Part shown: one piece after another, positions 60,981 through 64,000 of the stretch
Layout: every line of letters starts with the position of its first letter
How positions within the stretch are numbered: position 1 is the first letter of the stretch
Assembly (NCBI RefSeq): GCF_007004545.3
Contig: NZ_CP045503.2
Coordinates: 1,334,501-1,398,500 of the forward strand
Source of the DNA: Shewanella eurypsychrophilus
Lineage (GTDB): Bacteria; Pseudomonadota; Gammaproteobacteria; Enterobacterales; Shewanellaceae
Length of the DNA stretch: 64,000 nucleotides
Reading direction: 5' to 3'
Notes under the pieces: model-generated
The model's database searches: none
What the model was told of the DNA's origin: nothing
The model's input: only the letters and a program-made list of their open reading frames with translations
Made by a program: the position numbers and the translations under genes

Positions 60981-60995
60981 GTTCTAAGTTCTAAG
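60975..60995 (+). repeat. Three 7-bp repeats at the chemoreceptor stop codon
   Basis: GTCTAAG, TTCTAAG and TTCTAAG run in phase and include the TAA stop (60978-60980). Same CTAA/CTAG core and same 3'-end position as the repeats at rseB, pdxJ and bolA. Confidence 0.75.
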
Positions 60996-61356
60996 ATTTA
61001 CGGTTAAATGCCAGTCATCATGTGACTGGCATTTTTGTTTTTGTATTTCAGTGAGCCTCCTATACAGAAGTGTTAAGCTCTGCTCTCCCTTAGCATTGAC
61101 CAATACCAATCTAACTCTTTGGTTAAATTGCCTTTCTTGTTCTCTCGATATACCAAGAGTAAATAATAACTTTATTGTTACCTGCTGGTAAAAGTTATTT
61201 GATGATTTGGTGGATTATCATTATTTCAATCATGAATATAATACTTCCCATCAGCTCATGCACATATCCATTGTTTCAATTCTATTTATTTGGTCAATGG
61301 AAAAGGTGCTGAACATATTCAAATCGTCTGAAACTCAGTATTGCCTTGGAGGCTAC
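60996..61356. other. Intergenic region after the chemoreceptor
   Basis: After the terminator at 61006-61038 there is about 320 bp of AT-rich DNA. A frame is open from 61207 into the PsiE gene but its first 50 codons have no family character. Nothing else is evident. Confidence 0.5.
61006..61038 (+). terminator. Terminator after the chemoreceptor gene
   Basis: A perfect 12-bp stem AAATGCCAGTCA / TGACTGGCATTT with a five-base loop, with TTTTTGTTTTTG as the U-tract. Confidence 0.9.
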
Positions 61357-61809
61357 ATGGAAAAAATTGATAACGAACCTATTATTAATAAGCTTGGCCA
61401 AGTGGTGCATTATGCAGTCCGCGGATTGGCTGTACTGATGACCTTAGTGATTCTATGGGGGGTGATAGATGTTGGGCTCACTCTATATAAAGAGATAGTG
61501 ACACCTCCCTATGGGCTACTGAGTTCGGGGGACATACTTACCTTGTTTGGTTCTTTTCTCGCTGTGCTTATTGCCATAGAAATTTTCCAAAATATTACCA
61601 TCTACCTGAAAGAGGAAGTGATCCATGTTCAGATAGTTATAGCCACTGCACTGATGGCGATATCACGAAAGATCATCGTATTAGATTTTAAAGAGGTAGA
61701 GGCCGAATATGTTTGGGCTTCAGCTGCAGTAATAATCGCTTTAGGTGTGACCTACTGGCTAATAGCGCAGAAACCAAAACTATTAATATCAGGTTCTGAT
61801 AAGCGTTAG
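61357..61809 (+). CDS. PsiE-family membrane protein
   Basis: A 150-residue protein with four membrane helices (about residues 20-40, 60-80, 90-105, 115-135). LLSSGDILTLFGSFLAVLIAIE and the later ALMAISRKIIVLDF are typical of the phosphate-starvation-inducible E (PsiE) family, whose function is unknown. I chose ATG at 61357 because GGAGG lies four bases upstream. The gene is followed 20 bp later by a DksA-type gene. Confidence 0.85.
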   Translation: MEKIDNEPIINKLGQVVHYAVRGLAVLMTLVILWGVIDVGLTLYKEIVTPPYGLLSSGDILTLFGSFLAVLIAIEIFQNITIYLKEEVIHVQIVIATALMAISRKIIVLDFKEVEAEYVWASAAVIIALGVTYWLIAQKPKLLISGSDKR

Positions 61810-61829
61810 CTCTAATAGGAGAGAAGATT

Positions 61830-62096
61830 ATGGCCGGAGGCTGGTCAAGAGATGGTGCAGTGCAAGATCAAATAGACACTAGCGTTGCAGATGCGGTGGC
61901 ACAAGCCAGAGATAGATTAAATAATGGTTTAAGCTTAAGTCATTGTGAAGAATGTGATGAACAAATACCTCAAGCAAGGCGAGATGCAGTTCCTGGGGTA
62001 CGTCTTTGCGTGGCTTGCCAGACAGAGCTCGATAGCCAACAGGCTAAGCAGCTTGGTTATAACCGCCGCGGCAGTAAAGACAGTCAGTTAAGGTGA
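61830..62096 (+). CDS. DksA/TraR-family C4 zinc-finger protein (YbiI-like)
   Basis: An 88-residue protein with the C4 zinc finger HCEECDEQIPQARR followed by RLCVACQTELD. It lacks the long coiled-coil and the acidic DxxDxA tip of DksA itself, matching short YbiI-like proteins. An effect on RNA polymerase is possible but not shown. Its start has GGAGAG upstream. Confidence 0.88.
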   Translation: MAGGWSRDGAVQDQIDTSVADAVAQARDRLNNGLSLSHCEECDEQIPQARRDAVPGVRLCVACQTELDSQQAKQLGYNRRGSKDSQLR

Positions 62097-63448
<1,352 letters not shown>

Positions 63449-63593
63449 CACTTTCACAATATAGTCGTTTAGATAGATGAGCTCGAAGCGGTTAATACTG
63501 CTTCGGCCATAGATTAATCAATAGTCCTACAGCTGCAAAATTCTTGTTAATCAGCTGGTCACAGGAATCGAGCAGCAGTAATAAGGATGGAAC

Positions 63594-64000
63594 ATGACAG
63601 TAGAAAATCTCAGTAGTAATAAAAGTTTTGGTGGTTGGCACAAGCAGTATAGCCATCAGTCTCAGAGTCTTAATTGTGCGATGAGGTTTGCTATTTACTT
63701 GCCGCCGCAGGCATCAAGGGGTCAGAAAGTACCGGTACTTTACTGGTTATCAGGTTTGACTTGTAGTGATGAAAACTTTATGCAAAAAGCAGGCGCACAG
63801 CGTCTCGCTGCTGAACTCGGTATTGCTATCGTTGCGCCAGATACTAGCCCTAGAGGCAGTGATGTGGCCGATGATGAGGGTTATGACTTAGGCCAAGGTG
63901 CCGGTTTCTATGTTAATGCGACCCAAGCGCCCTGGAACAAGCATTACCAGATGTATGACTACATAGTTAATGAGCTACCAAGATTAATCGAGTCCATGTT
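63594..64000 (+). CDS. fghA: S-formylglutathione hydrolase (5' part, cut by window end)
   Basis: The first 135 codons of an esterase D/FrmB-type alpha/beta hydrolase that releases formate and glutathione from S-formylglutathione. [20 protein letters not shown] and APDTSPRG are conserved. [13 protein letters not shown] is the family signature just before the expected nucleophile motif, which lies beyond the window. The start is ATG with AAGGATGG upstream. It follows adhC in the usual formaldehyde-detoxification pair. Confidence 0.93.
   Translation, partial: MTVENLSSNKSFGGWHKQYSHQSQSLNCAMRFAIYLPPQASRGQKVPVLYWLSGLTCSDENFMQKAGAQRLAAELGIAIVAPDTSPRGSDVADDEGYDLGQGAGFYVNATQAPWNKHYQMYDYIVNELPRLIESM

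Overview
The window looks like a chromosomal segment of a marine gammaproteobacterium, almost certainly Shewanella. Three things point that way. An orphan Hpt phosphotransfer protein (HptA, part of the unusual Shewanella Arc system) sits beside yhcC-gltB-gltD. The rpoE-rseABC-lepA-lepB-rnc-era-recO-pdxJ-acpS block and the nqrABCDEF-apbE-nqrM block have the order expected for this lineage. The intergenic DNA is AT-rich and carries degenerate dispersed repeats. I see no rRNA, tRNA, CRISPR array, prophage or transposase. Almost everything is core genome. The less ordinary material is a choline/glycine-betaine island, a TRAP transporter, and several families of short intergenic repeats. Layout: (1) 1-502 is gene-free degenerate repeat DNA. 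(2) 503-7205 is an osmoprotection cluster on the minus strand: betI-betB-betA, a short BCCT transporter, a TorF-type porin and a CosR-like MarR regulator, with a perfect 26-bp palindrome upstream of betI. (3) 7461-13377 is gltBD (glutamate synthase), divergent from yhcC and hptA. (4) 15460-20155 holds a GGDEF protein, oxyR, a class III cyclase and mutH. (5) 20844-29155 holds rppH, ptsP, a TauE/SafE permease, thyA, nhaA, a small secreted protein, nhaR, sdhE and ygfX. (6) 29157-40753 holds nadB, divergent from the envelope-stress operon rpoE-rseABC, which is followed by lepA, lepB, rnc, era, recO, pdxJ and acpS. (7) 40754-42091 is 1.3 kb without a credible gene, packed with three kinds of repeat. 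(8) 42092-48611 holds rlmG, alkB, bolA, a three-gene TRAP transporter and luxS. (9) 49075-56452 is the Na+-translocating NADH:quinone reductase operon with both maturation genes (apbE attaches FMN, nqrM supports iron-centre assembly). (10) 56589-64000 holds a second GGDEF protein, two bacterioferritins with complementary active sites, a chemotaxis receptor, a PsiE-like protein, a DksA-type zinc-finger protein, and the glutathione-dependent formaldehyde pathway (class III alcohol dehydrogenase, then S-formylglutathione hydrolase, cut off by the window end). How the parts work together: the bet cluster imports choline and oxidises it to glycine betaine, and is probably controlled by BetI and perhaps the MarR protein. 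NQR pumps Na+ and NhaA exchanges Na+ for H+, a sodium economy that fits a marine cell. RpoE is probably autoregulated through a good sigma-E promoter at 30880-30905. The bacterioferritin pair is preceded by a perfect FNR/EtrA-type site. I found no clear undescribed multigene system. The most novel-looking signal is a family of 7-bp periodic repeats with a CTAG/CTAA core at or just after gene 3' ends (rseB, pdxJ, bolA, the chemotaxis receptor), alongside a roughly 285-bp degenerate element present in at least three copies.
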